From: Chamaea fasciata
Lineage: Eukaryota; Chordata; Aves; Passeriformes; Sylviidae
NCBI GenBank assembly: GCA_029207755.1
Contig: JARCOQ010000008.1
Location: 30,478,521-30,542,520 of the forward strand
Direction of reading: 5' to 3'
Length of the DNA: 64,000 nt
Of the stretch, positions 1 through 10,880 are shown in pieces. The position numbers and the translations under genes were made by a program. The stretch's first letter is position 1, and every line of letters starts with the position of its first letter. The notes under the pieces were generated by a model. That model worked only from the letters and a program-made list of their open reading frames with translations. It did not search any database and had not been told where the DNA came from.

Positions 1-264
1 ACAAAAATATTCATCTCAGAAACTTTTTATTTGAATTTTCTGAATATAAAAATGTAAATGAAATTTTGTTATCTATGTGTACTCAACTTTGCTTGAAATG
101 CTATTAAAGCTTCAGACTATTTAAACAATAATACTTTGGATGTCTTGAAAGCCTTCCAGGCTTCATGAGGGCTTTTTTCAGGCTCTTCATAGACATTTAT
201 TAAACCCGTGGGAAACTCTGTGTTCTTGGTACTCTTTACACCTATTTTATACTACCTCACGTGC

Positions 265-350
265 TACATCCATGGTCAGACAGCAAATCGGTAACAAAAC
301 CAGCATCAGAACTGGGATATCAGAATTCCTGAGACCTGCCTGAGCTATTG
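265..350 (+). repeat. MIR-like SINE 3' part (remnant)
   Basis: The order of words here (a cagacagcaaatcggtaac stretch, then aaaaccagcatcagaact, then cagaattcctgagacctgcc) parallels the 3' half of MIR/core-SINEs. That half reads roughly 'cacagcaagtcagtggcagagccagg-aatagaaccc-aggattcctgagtcc'. The copy is highly diverged and the 5' core is not seen. The match is made from memory of the consensus; it could be coincidence. Confidence 0.35.
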
Positions 351-1313
351 GATGTTGTCTTCCACCAGACCAAACTATCAGTTATAGAAAATGACTTTGG
401 ATTGCTCAGAGAACCATCTGAGTACAGACAGTATTAACACTTATCAAAAAAGGCTGTGTGAATGAGACTAAAGGAAAAAACCTCAAACTTGTAAATGTGC
501 TATTGACAGGCAATTTCATTAAATCTGGTTTCACTTTATTTTGGTTATATATTCCATTTCATAAAAACCTTATCATAAAGATTTAAATCTGTGAAGAAAG
601 ACATTAAGCAATTCTTTATTATTTCTGCTGGTCCATTAAAATAAATCACATCTATCCCTTCCCCTATTATTCCAGGGAGTTCAAGGGCTGATGTATTTTG
701 GCATAATTGCTTTGGCATCCCAGGTTTATTCTGTCACTGCTGTTGTGCAAGTGCAATATTAAAGGAGTAATCATCTTTTTTTCTGTATGGCCCATCACCA
801 TGGTATATAAGCAATATACAGTCTGCTGACTTTGTAATATATAAACTTTTCAAAAATTTTATTGGCAATTTTATTGATAAAGACACATGTCAGACTGCAC
901 CCAGTTTATTCATACATTGTCAGGTGTTCTCTGGCTTCCTAATTTATTAACAATGGTCATTTGTTACACTGACAACTTAGAAAAACAGATTACCTAGAAG
1001 TTATGATGGGGTAATTCTGCTTCTTGGAGCCTCTGTAATGAATCACCATTTTCCCTCCCTCCCTTGACCTAATTTCAAAATCATATACCTGTGTAAAATA
1101 TTGTGATGAGAATTGTGTCTAATTATCTTCTAAATTTTCCTTTAATTGCTAGAAGGATGCCCATTCTTGAATAAGGGAGGTATTCATGATGTAATAGTAT
1201 TAGAGAGTCCTTGAAATCTAGATTAATTATTAGTTGTGTGGACTTCTGAGAGTTTTTGATGTATTCATTTGCATTCACAAAGATGGCTTTTTAATTAAAG
1301 AGAGTTTTTGAAC

Positions 1314-1706
1314 TTATACAAATGAGCCTTTTGCAAATGTCCCTAGAAACGTGAAAAGTGTTAGAAGTGAGAAGAATTGAAGTTTTACTGAAACATTACC
1401 TCCTGCTGCAAACACTGAATGACCAAAAGCATTTGAAGCTCCAGACCTCATGTCAGCAGCTCCAGAGGATCTCCAAGACCAAGTAGAATTATAAAAGCCT
1501 GTGCTTGTTTCAAATACCACAGAAATGGTTCTGTACAAAAGAGCAATGTCAGAATATCTGATTTCCATTTCAGCTTCCACCACAGCATATGTTTCTACCT
1601 TTACCTGCATGCTTATTTTTTCCTCTTTAGAAATTAGATCCTCATTTCCAAGGACTCCAATGTTAAATGTTTCCTCATTGTAACTCTTATGATCCCTTGT
1701 TGCCAC
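1314..1706 (-). other. Unassigned open frame with a consensus splice donor
   Basis: About 130 codons stay open on the minus strand, beginning at a GTG rather than an ATG. The residue composition is mixed and not simply low-complexity. The frame runs into a good donor (GCAGGAG followed by GTAATG; the GT lies at plus positions 1398-1399). The upstream boundary is poor: the only CAG nearby follows a purine-rich stretch rather than a pyrimidine tract. I do not recognise a family or a domain. It may be a chance frame or a decayed exon. Confidence 0.12.
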
Positions 1707-2470
1707 CTCAGACTTCTGGTTTTTCTTTCTTTTCCTTTGTTCGAGATCAAGAGAACAAACCGAAAGCTCTCAGTCTCCAGGTCTGTTTCACAGATTTATA
1801 AATGTTACCATATTTCCTGTATTACAGCCATTCAGTTCTTAATGCAGCCTAACATCTAATTTACAATTTTGACTGCTGCTACATATTGAATTTGAGAAGA
1901 TGTCTTTACTGAGCTGTCCATAGTGATACATACCTAAATCATTTTCCTCAGAAGTTCACAGCAAATTCGGATGCCAGAGGAGTGAATATGCAGTTAATTT
2001 GTACATTCTAAAGTAAATTGTTTTGTGAAGAAGTGGAATTTCATGTGACAGAATACTGCCTGATTTCCTCATTTTTGTGAGATCTACCCACAGCCATTCA
2101 CTCTGCCAGGGCTGGCTACTAATTTAAGTTTTCAGCATGAGCATGACACAATTGTGGTTCTGTTCCAGAACTGTTCCATGGTGAGACTGGGACCTTTAAA
2201 CCTCCTCCATGTTCCTGTCTCCTCCACAGCTCCCACTCACATACAAAACTGTAATTCAGATTTACAGGTGTCTTTAGTTTGGTCTTGTGATGACTTTGGA
2301 AAGTCTGTATCACAGATATCCACTGATCTTCCCATGTCTCCTCTTGTTTAAGTCTTTGTAAGGGGGAATAAAACACATTTATTTGCATCTATTCCCTCCT
2401 ATGCTTTTCTTGAAGATAAAGTAGTTCAGGGTGCCCATTATTATCTTCATAATTTTTTTGTGAGTTTAAC

Positions 2471-2598
2471 CTGGCCATTATACTATATCTACTATATTGT
2501 ATATATACTGTAGTATATATATAGCATATATATTGTTTATAATACTATATAGTATAATGGCCAGCACTAGCTACCTGGCCAAATATACTATATCCACT
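2471..2598. repeat. Perfect 18-bp inverted repeat around a TA-rich core, plus a third direct copy
   Basis: The arm ctggccattatactatat at 2471-2488 is exactly complementary to atatagtataatggccag at 2547-2564. The 58 bases between them are nearly pure A/T with many TATATA runs. A third, slightly diverged copy of the left arm follows as a direct repeat at 2575-2598 (ctggccaaatatactatatc). The block could form a hairpin or cruciform. It could be a local rearrangement product or a small MITE. It carries no gene. Confidence 0.85.
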
Positions 2599-4492
2599 TA
2601 GGGCACATCTGTTTCATGTTTCATTTCCAGGAGAATTAATGTTTGATCTAAATTTCCCTAAAACAGCATAAATATTTGACTGGATCAGGGCTATTTTTTT
2701 TTTTTAATTTTTACTTGTTGTTCATGCCCTCTGTTTTCAGGTCTTTTGTCTCTGATGCTGTCTAAACTTGATGACATGTGTAAGGTACAGGGTAATGTAG
2801 GTATTAATCTTTCAACTTGTTGGAAAATAACACTAAATGCCATTCTGGTTCCTGTTCCTCTTCTATGTTTATTCATGTTTTCATTTTTGAAAGTGCTCCT
2901 TTTCTGTTCTGAGGCACTCAAATAATTAATTTCAGCCTCTGGTTACTTGTTTTTCCAATTTAATGCAGTTCTCAGACATGGAACCATATATTCCCACCTT
3001 CCAGAAACTTTTTCTTCTTTACTTCACTTGGGGAAAAGTTTAATTTTCAAATTATATTTCCTGTTGCTTGAATAGATGGTTGTGACTTGGATTTTGACTC
3101 TTTCGTCCCTGGTAGCTTTCCTGCTCTGTGATTGTGTCTGGTAGTGAAATGTGAACACTATCCATGGTTCTGTCAGTATTTGTTCAAACACATTCCTTGC
3201 GGATTTCCTTCCCCGAATTTTCCCTTTAGGATATTTATATGGAAATAAACAAGGCTTTCTTCTTCCCTTTCACATAGCTAGGTATAAATTGCTTAAAAGC
3301 CAAATTGTGCTTATTCACACCATGACCACGGTGGTATTTAAGGTCTCATACCGTGTACCTGCTCATGTCCTGCAGCAGAGGGGTTGTTCTGAGCAGAGCA
3401 CCTCCTGTCACCCAGCTATTCCTTCCCTGGCCATCTTCTAAGGCAATGCTCAACCAGCTAAGCCAGGACAACACAAAGGCATTTGTTCTCCACCAAATTT
3501 TTTGCTGCCCTCCTTCCAGTGTTTTCCAGTGACCTGAAGCATTGGAATGGTTTCCATTGCAGTCTCTGCTGCTCTCGGTCTTGCTGTGAAATGGGAGTTT
3601 TACCAGTGAGGTTTCTGCATCAAGGTCTGCATGAAGACCTTGAGACCCCCTGAAGTTCTCCTTGAAAACAAGAGGAAGAAAAACACACATCTGAATGAAT
3701 ATTTAATAGCTGGAGAGTCAGGGCCCAGGAGATGAGACCTGGAGGTTCAAGTTGTGATTGTGTCTGCTTTTGAGGGCACCTCGAACCTGAACTTCTGACA
3801 GCTGGGTGAAAGATGCAGTCAACAGACTTGTGGAGTCTGTCTTAAAGCCTCTTCTTTTTTTTTGGAATAAAAGTAAAGATTATTATTACAAAATGTGAGA
3901 GAGTTAACGATCACTGATGACATCACTAATTTGTCTTTCTCACTTTCTTTGAAAGCTTTATTCAAATTGATATTTTTCTGTGAAAGATTTTGCTTTCTCC
4001 AGGACAGACTCAGGTGGGAATACTTGAGAGTCTAAAAATTCCCCCACATATGCAATTCCACTGAGCCATCTTCTTTTAACCTTCACAGGTGCATATCTGC
4101 ACTTAGCCTCACAAAACATTTTGCTTTCCTGTTGGGTAGCAGACATTTACCCATCCCTGATTTGAAATATAGATTTTGCTCATATACTTAGACCCACAGT
4201 TGATGCTGAACCAAATTCCTTGCTCTAGCACTTTTATAGTGGATAGAATTCATCTGGTTTTAACATTTCCTCAAATATTTGGTTTAAATAAATCTTCCCC
4301 AAATATTCTTGGTCTTCCTTGAAGGCAGTCTGTTTTCATATTGCTTAAAATGTAAACCATCCGTGCAATGTAAATGCAAACCTCCAGGCAATTGATTTTC
4401 TAATTTGTTTTCTCCCGCACTGGAAACACAAGAACATGTACTTCATTTACATCTATTATTACTATATTATAGATATTGTTATTAATATTAAC

Positions 4493-4508
4493 ATTATTAT
4501 TATTATTT
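4493..4508. repeat. Short (ATT)n microsatellite
   Basis: About five ATT units sit at the end of a longer, imperfect TTA/ATA-rich stretch that begins near 4455. Confidence 0.8.
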
Positions 4509-5048
4509 ACTCTTGGGGTGCTATGTACCCCCAGGCAGATACATTGTAAATTGAAACCAGATGTCCAACGAGTTGATGGCACAGAGATTTCCAAGAAGGA
4601 CTGAAATCTTTTCCTAAAATTCACAATGCTGCAGACAAACTAACCTGAGTCTGTGTGACAAACAGGGAACAGATCATGGCAAGCCTGAAATAATGTCACA
4701 TGTCACCTTGCGTTTACACAAAACTCCCACTTTCCACAGTTTTAAGTTTGCTCTTCAAACACAAAGTGAAAAAATAACAAAACAATTAGGGAAAGTAAGA
4801 GGCTACAGTAAGATTACAAAATAGGGAAGGTACATTCGGAAACCATTAACAACCCAATGCTACTAACTAAAGCTAGCTTTAAGATAGTCCCTCCTGGGAG
4901 GATACTTCAAAGATCCTCGAATAAAAAAAGGCAATTTATTGGCTAAGTGATCTTCTTAGAGGCCCCAAATTTCCTACCCAGCCCATTTGTTTTCCATTCC
5001 CCTTAAATTTTAAAGTCACCTTTGCAATTCCTCAAGATCTTTAAGGAA

Positions 5049-5064
5049 TTTTTTTTTTTTTTTT
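5049..5064. repeat. T16 homopolymer
   Basis: An uninterrupted run of 16 T lies just upstream of the CpG island at 5120. Poly(dA:dT) tracts next to promoters often exclude nucleosomes, but here this is only a positional observation. Confidence 0.9.
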
Positions 5065-5119
5065 AGAAATTACACTAATTGGCCTATTTTTACTCCCCTC
5101 TCTTTGCCCTTAAAGACTA

Positions 5120-5470
5120 CGAAGCTTGGTGCCTAAAAATAAGTCGGAGCGAGCCGAAGTCTGCGCTCTCCAGATGGTTATCAGCAAGAGAGTTCCCTCT
5201 CCAGCCCGGGCTTTGCGCTCGCCCCGCGCTCCCCTGCGCCGGGAAATTTAACCATTGCAGCCGAGCGACAGCAGCAACACCGCAGTGAATGTAGGGCACC
5301 AGCCCGCCCTGCTGCGCCTATTTCCGACCCACACCGGCGCTGTCTTCTCCCCTCGGCCCCCTTGACTTCCACAGTGCCGGAAATGTTGCGGCAGGCTGAG
5401 GAGGAACCGAACCCATCTCCTCTCGCTGCGAGCCGGGGGCTAATGGCAACGTTTAACACCTTAAGGCCGG
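5120..5470. promoter_or_regulatory. CpG island, candidate promoter / first exon
   Basis: By hand count about 29 CpG dinucleotides fall within about 350 bases, and the block is clearly GC-richer than its surroundings. CpG is scarce in the rest of the window. Dense stretches include gccccgcgctcccctgcgcc at 5221-5240 and ctcgctgcgagccggggg near 5422-5439. Unmethylated CpG islands of this size usually mark vertebrate promoters. No TATA box or clear splice donor fixes the direction. Open frames exist on both strands, for example minus 5181-5459, but none resembles a known protein; GC-rich DNA has few stop codons, so open frames are expected. An upstream T16 run abuts it. It is the best candidate start of a transcript, coding or long non-coding, in the window. 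Confidence 0.75.
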
Positions 5471-5474
5471 CATT

Positions 5475-8400
5475 TGTTTTGTGCTTCCATTAGAAGCAAA
5501 GTCACCGAAAGTGCAGGATCTGGAAAGACAGACCTATAACAAGGAAGAGATGTGCGATCCCAACAAGCTATTCTCGCGTGCCTCTTCAAATGATATTTTA
5601 ATTTTCTGCAGCACTCTCAAAAAAATATTGCCACCAGGACTTTGCCATTGAAAGAACGTGGCGAATTACCTCATGTAAAGGCAAGGAACTGTTCCCATGG
5701 CCCCGTGCTTGGACATTGAGAGATCCAAAGCAGCCAATGTGCTGGGTTAGTGCAGTGAATCCTGCAGTGCTCTGCTCCCCTGCAAGAGTCACAGCCTCTG
5801 CTGATGGGGCTGTGTTGATTTTCTGACTTCCCTACGTGGCCTTGAACATGTAGGAGACAAAAAAGCACAATCTCCAAGACCTCCAGCTAGCAAGGAGGTG
5901 AAAAGCTATACACAGTTAAAAAATTATGTATGTGCTTAATATTAAATCTGTGAATCTCACTAAATTTGCACGTGTTAAATGGTGACATTTTTATAGGACC
6001 GTAGAGCACTCAGAAGCTGAAAGCTCTCAGCATAAACACAGACTCCTGTTATTCATGGGACTCATTTGCCCATATTTGTCAGAACAGAAAATGAAGAAAA
6101 GTGTTAATTGAACTGTTTGAAATTGTTGTTTAACACTACAAGCTGCCAGGACATACAAACAGTCTAGACTTGAATCATGTTCCAAGTTGAAAATACATAC
6201 AAATATCTGAGAGATGTAGATGTGAATCAGGATATTAGGGCAATATTTTACTTTTGAATTTTTGGGTAGAGGGTGACATTGGCAGGGAATAAAGAGTTCG
6301 CCACCTGCCTTTCACCTATATCACACTGTTTTTATTCTCATCAGATCGTTTTCATGAGCAGGGAAGAACGGGTTATTAAAATATCCAGCCAGTATTTTCA
6401 ATAGGCACCTGTCAAAAATGGGATTTACACAAAAGCAGTTGTAGAGAGATGGCAGATAGAAGAGGCCACAAAGTGCCGAATCTTTTGTGGATTAAGCCAA
6501 ATTTATTTCACAGACATCAAAAGATACTTTCTGACTTTTCCATGCAATGTCTGTAATCTTGTATTTGTACATTCATGGACTGCTGGAGCCCTCTTTGGCT
6601 GCTGATTCCTGCAGCTCAGGGGCCATGGGGTCTGGCACAGCCCCACACAGGTTGGGAATGCCCCAGAGCCAGAAAATTCAATCCTACTTGATATCTTTGA
6701 GCCTAAGTTCCACAACCTATCTCCTCTTGCAGGTGACTGAGGAGGAAGGGAACAAAGCAGGATCAGAACCAATGTGGTGTCTCCTAATACCTGTCTACGA
6801 AGGAGAATTTAAATGACATTTCAAATGAAGAAGAAAAAAAATCCCCCTTGTCTAGTTTGTGCTGAATACTTTTCCCCATGCTCTTCCTCATGTTTAATTT
6901 TTAGTCATTTGCACTCTGATAGAGATCAAAGACTTCTGTCAAAATGCAGTTTGCACTGAAGTAGGTATTTTGCAAACATACAGGGAGATACTTTTCTCCC
7001 CTGGTGTATCAAAATTTAAAACTAGTCTGAAATGACTTGTGAAAGGAATGATTCCTACAGACTTCTGCCTCTTGATTTCTTGCATTTTTAAAAGAATTAT
7101 AGTAAAATAGTCCATTTTCATTTTATGTGTCTATAAAATGCACCTTATAAACCTTGACTTGCAGAGACATTTAGCAGCAACAAGCAAACATAGGAATGAT
7201 AATTCATAAACTATTACAGAAATAATCAGTGAGCATGTTCAAAAGACCTGAGCTGACACTGCATGACAAGGTGCTATTTTCCTGCTAGAAGGCATTTTAT
7301 GTCAGAGAGACATTCAGTAGCCTTTTGTAATTTTATCTGAATGAAGTGAGAAAAATAAGTTAAAGACCTTTTTTAGGAAACCAGGTGAAAACTCCAAAAG
7401 AAATACATGTAAAAATGAAGGGATTGCTTAAAGCACTCAGGAGTGGAGTCCTCATGTATATCTCTCTATCATTTTATCTGCATGAAGGGAAGATCACTTG
7501 CAGGTTGGCAGCAAGGAATTGTAACCTCAGGAGAAAAGAATCTCTCCTCCCCCAACCAAAGAGAAATATCATCTGATATATTAGCACTTCAAGTCTCCCT
7601 GTTTTCTAAACAAGTTCAGGTGTGTGTCTTTAATAACAAAATGGTAAATCCAACAGGTAAATTTAAAGATCAAATCAACCTTGGCTTTCCAAGCTGAAAG
7701 GAGGACATATTTCCGTTAGGACAACCATCTGTAACACCAATAAAATATTTTAGAGATCCTGTGTGTCCATTTACCAAAACCGAACAAGTGCATGAGTAAA
7801 GGGGCTCTGCTCTCGCTAAAAGATTTTTCTGTCCAAATTATTCTTCTATTTGCACCTAAGATCACCCTCAAGTCTGTTTCCCCTCAGCTTCTGGGAGATG
7901 CTGCCTCAAACCTCCACCACTGGAGAGGCCCACAAGTCAGAGTAAGATTCTGTCTCCCTTCTCATGTCCCTGAAATTAACTCCCATTGCATGGGCAGCAA
8001 GAAGGATGGTCCCACAGCTGCCACCACCAGCAGCTGAATATTGCCCTGGCACAGCCATGACCAGCACCCTGGGAATCCTCAGCAGACCTTATCCCCTAGA
8101 AAACACCACATCCTCCCCTCCTTGTTGTGGCCATTCCTCCTCAAAATCTCACACTTCTCCCTCGCAAGCACATTTGCCACTTCAAATCTGTTTTCCCACA
8201 GGACTTTTTTGCTTTGTCACAACAATCTGTTAGCATTTTGCTGGACTGCCACATATTGTCCAGGCTCTTTTATGCAGGCTGGGAAAAAAACCCCAAAACC
8301 CTCCACCTTTCCATTTCAGATCCTTATTTCTCTGTCTGCCAAAAATTCCCCACAAGAGTGTTGCTTTTATTGTTGCTGTATATTTTTATCTTGCCCTTTT

Positions 8401-9350
8401 ATACTCAACAAATTGCTGCCCCCTCCCCATGCCACCTGTTCTCACCTCTGGCCAGCACTTTCTCTAGTTTTTAATTACCATTTCACTTACCTGTTATGAC
8501 TCTATGCAGAATCACTGACACTAGAAAACACGCTGCACGTTGCTCTCTTGTCATTGAGATGCTGGCTAGACTGGTTGTTGTCTTGGCCATGGGGACAGGA
8601 TTCCACTCAGAGACCCTAAGCAATTATCTTTCTTCTTCCCCTTTGAGGTTGGAGCATAGTATTGGTAATTAAATTCATACTTCTGTTTGTTGTGGTTTTT
8701 TTTCTATATGTTCCCATTTCCCAGAAACCTTAGGCAAAGGATTTTCTGCCGGGATGAGGAAGAAGGGTCTGAGGCTGGTTTGGCTTAACTCTGGAATACA
8801 ATCTGGATTTAACAGTTGCATGGTGAATCATTATGTATTTTTATTTTTTATTAAAAAAAAAAAGGCACTAGGTGTTTTGCCGAGCAGTTGAGAATTTATT
8901 AGGTCACATGCACAGTTTGCTACACCAGAACCTGCCTGGAATGCATTTTTTCTTCAGGGCAAGACATTCAAAGGTTAAAGATGAACTCCTGACTAAAACC
9001 ATCAAGATGTGGACAGGGAGAAGGGAAATCTCCTGGGATGGGTCCTCTTGGCTGGAATCACTAGCTCTGCTTTCCACTCAGCCAGCCGGGCGCTCTTCCC
9101 TCTTTTGCATTTCTGGACCTTGTTTGCTGCCACACACTACAAACCCCAAGCAAACAAATCTCTCTCAGCATTTCAGGTCATTGCCAAGCTCTTGTGCTGT
9201 GAGCTGCCAACCCCTATCTGAGTTTTCAACTGCACAGGCCCTCTTCTCCCTGCCAGACCACTTTTTTCTATACAGACGTGCCATCTCCCTCCACCACTTC
9301 CCAATTTGTTTGTCTCCGAAGCCATCCATTATTTCCCCATTTCATTTCCA
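5475..9350. other. Gene-free stretch; plus strand pyrimidine-rich from about 7.9 kb
   Basis: I recognise no gene or young repeat. From about 7900 to 9350 the plus strand is strongly enriched in C and T. That leaves several overlapping plus-strand open frames (such as 8041-8499) rich in Ser, Pro, Leu, Phe and His, which is the composition expected from pyrimidine-rich DNA rather than from selection. A run of 11 A lies at 8853-8863. A possible MIR-like tail near 6755-6795 (agcaggatcagaacc, then gtctcctaata) is too weak to call. Confidence 0.6.
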
Positions 9351-9356
9351 TGCAGA

Positions 9357-9417
9357 GGTCTGATCCAAGGCCCATTGAAATGTTTCCATCAGTTTCAATG
9401 GGATTTGAATCAGGCCC
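9357..9417. repeat. Palindromic MITE-like relic (cattgaaa / tttcaatg hairpin)
   Basis: Left arm 9357-9380 (ending aaggcccattgaaa) and right arm 9393-9417 (tttcaatgggatttgaatca, then ggccc) are reverse complements, with about 20 of 24 positions pairing by eye. The loop is 12 bases. Palindromes built on 'cattgaagtcaatggg' with 'gatcaggccc' ends recur in turtle, crocodile and bird DNA as I remember them; I do not know the accepted family name. It is a non-coding relic with no open frame. Confidence 0.7.
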
Positions 9418-10644
9418 AACATCTTTGTCTCTTTCAGGCATCCTTAGCTGCCTCTGGGTCAGTATTTCTTCTCTTTTTGCAAGGCCTCTTTTCCCCTCCC
9501 CTTTTCATTCAGCAATATGGAATATGCTGTGGAATCTCCTCTATCCTGCAAGGCCCACCCGTGCTGGCAAAGATATCTGAGGGCCAGAGAGACCGAGGAG
9601 CTGGAAGAAGGTGTAGAAATTGCAATGAAAGAACCTTGGCTGGATGTCGAACCACCTTTCAAAATGTCTGATATTTTTCAATTTACTTTTAAGATGGCTC
9701 TCATATTTGGCAATATTTCTTGGGTTTTGCCACAGTTGTGTGTAAATTAAACAATTATCAGCTGTCCAGAAGATGCAAACCAGTCAAATCGTGCATTAGG
9801 TTGCTATTGAAGGATGAAAAATTCACAGGTATGCTGTAGAAGAGGACAACCTTGGATGGTGTACACCTCCACAGTAATCAAAAGGACTTTGGAGATTTAC
9901 AGCAGGTAAGTATTTGTCCCTGGAAATACAAATCTAAATAAATAAATTAAAAAAAAATACGATTCAGACCTTTGAATAAAGAAACCCCCTTTGCAGTCAT
10001 GGGTGCAGTTAAAATTTCAGCTCACACCGTGTGTGGGGTTTTTTTTTTCCTTTTTTTTCTTTTTCCTGAATTACACAAAAGATTGTTACATCTCTTTTAG
10101 CAAAGTAACACTCTAGATGCAGGAACTGGTTTTGGCCTGTCTCCATAAAACATAGTTAAGAATTTTCACTCTGCTAAATGCCTTTTTCCTACCACAGACA
10201 TTTTCCCCCCACATGGAAGTCTTATCTACCTTTCAAGTATCCTCCGCTGCTACAGCTGTTTGTTTGTTTATGGTAAGATCATCTTTTAATGGCAGCCTAA
10301 AGCCTTCGTGTTTATCTTTGGCACGATCATTGCCCCCTACCTGCTGTGCTGACAACCCCCGTGCATTGTTCAGGTCCCAGCCCGTGTCCCAGCCCTCCGC
10401 AGGCAGGGATGAGCTGCCTTGCTGGGAGCTGGGACAGGCTGGGTGTGTCCTCGGACCACGAGCAGCCAGGAAAGCACATCCAAGAGCAAACTTCACCCCT
10501 TTTGCAATGCTTTTTCTCTGGTCTAAGAGGTGGTGCTGGTATTTTCCCATGGTAGAGGTGCTGATAATTTGAAGTATTAATTTCATCATTCCTGCAAATA
10601 CTGGGATTGTCTGGGATGCAGTAAACACCCTCCGAGTGTGTGAC

Positions 10645-10692
10645 TGCTCCAAGCCCCATTGAAATCAGCAGGGGTCTTTCTGAACTATTGAA
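10645..10692. repeat. Possible fragment of the cattgaaatca palindromic relic family
   Basis: The words ccccattgaaatcagcagg and ggtctttctgaactattgaa resemble one arm and the centre of the palindromes built on 'ccattgaagtcaatggg'. Only an imperfect half is visible and no opposing arm pairs cleanly. Confidence 0.3.
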
Positions 10693-10729
10693 TTGCAGAC
10701 TTTCCTCGGGGTTGTGTACAATGCCGCAG

Positions 10730-10880
10730 ACTTAATTACCATGTTCCTGGCTGGATAAATATGCAAATGGACTTTTCAGCTGGAGGGCCTTAAAATACAG
10801 GTTGGCCACATGGCAACTAATGACTTGATTTGGGCTATATGCAAACATTTACCAGCCAAAGGCCTCCTCCTATTCCCATG
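10730..10880. promoter_or_regulatory. Cluster of octamer/homeodomain-like sites (candidate enhancer)
   Basis: A TAATTA homeodomain core at 10733-10738, an exact octamer ATGCAAAT at 10761-10768 and an octamer-like ATGCAAAC at 10839-10846 lie within about 115 bases. A further TAATGA lies near 10819. ATGCAAAT is the recognition site of POU-domain factors. The block is neither simple repeat nor a recognised transposon, so it could be a conserved non-coding element. AT-rich DNA produces such sites by chance, so this rests on clustering alone. Confidence 0.3.

Larger units (their letters stand above)
1..5040. other. Gene-free AT-rich stretch
   Basis: No gene is recognised here. The stretch is AT-rich with very few CpGs. 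It holds a probable MIR tail near 270-350, an unassigned minus-strand open frame near 1314-1706, an AT-rich inverted repeat at 2471-2598 and a short ATT microsatellite at 4493-4508. The remaining open frames overlap one another on both strands and show no family signature, so I read them as chance. The sequence fits intergenic or intronic DNA. Confidence 0.7.

Noticed and set aside
3715..3775. Possible antisense MIR (gagacctggaggttcaagtt)
   Set aside because: Only about 25 bases fit the consensus and the flanking core is absent.
5181..5459. 92-codon minus-strand frame inside the CpG island
   Set aside because: GC-rich islands have few stops, the ATG contexts are ordinary and the product resembles nothing known.
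8041..8499. 152-codon plus-strand open frame
   Set aside because: Composition (Ser, Pro, Phe, Leu, His) is dictated by pyrimidine-rich DNA; overlapping frames are open too.
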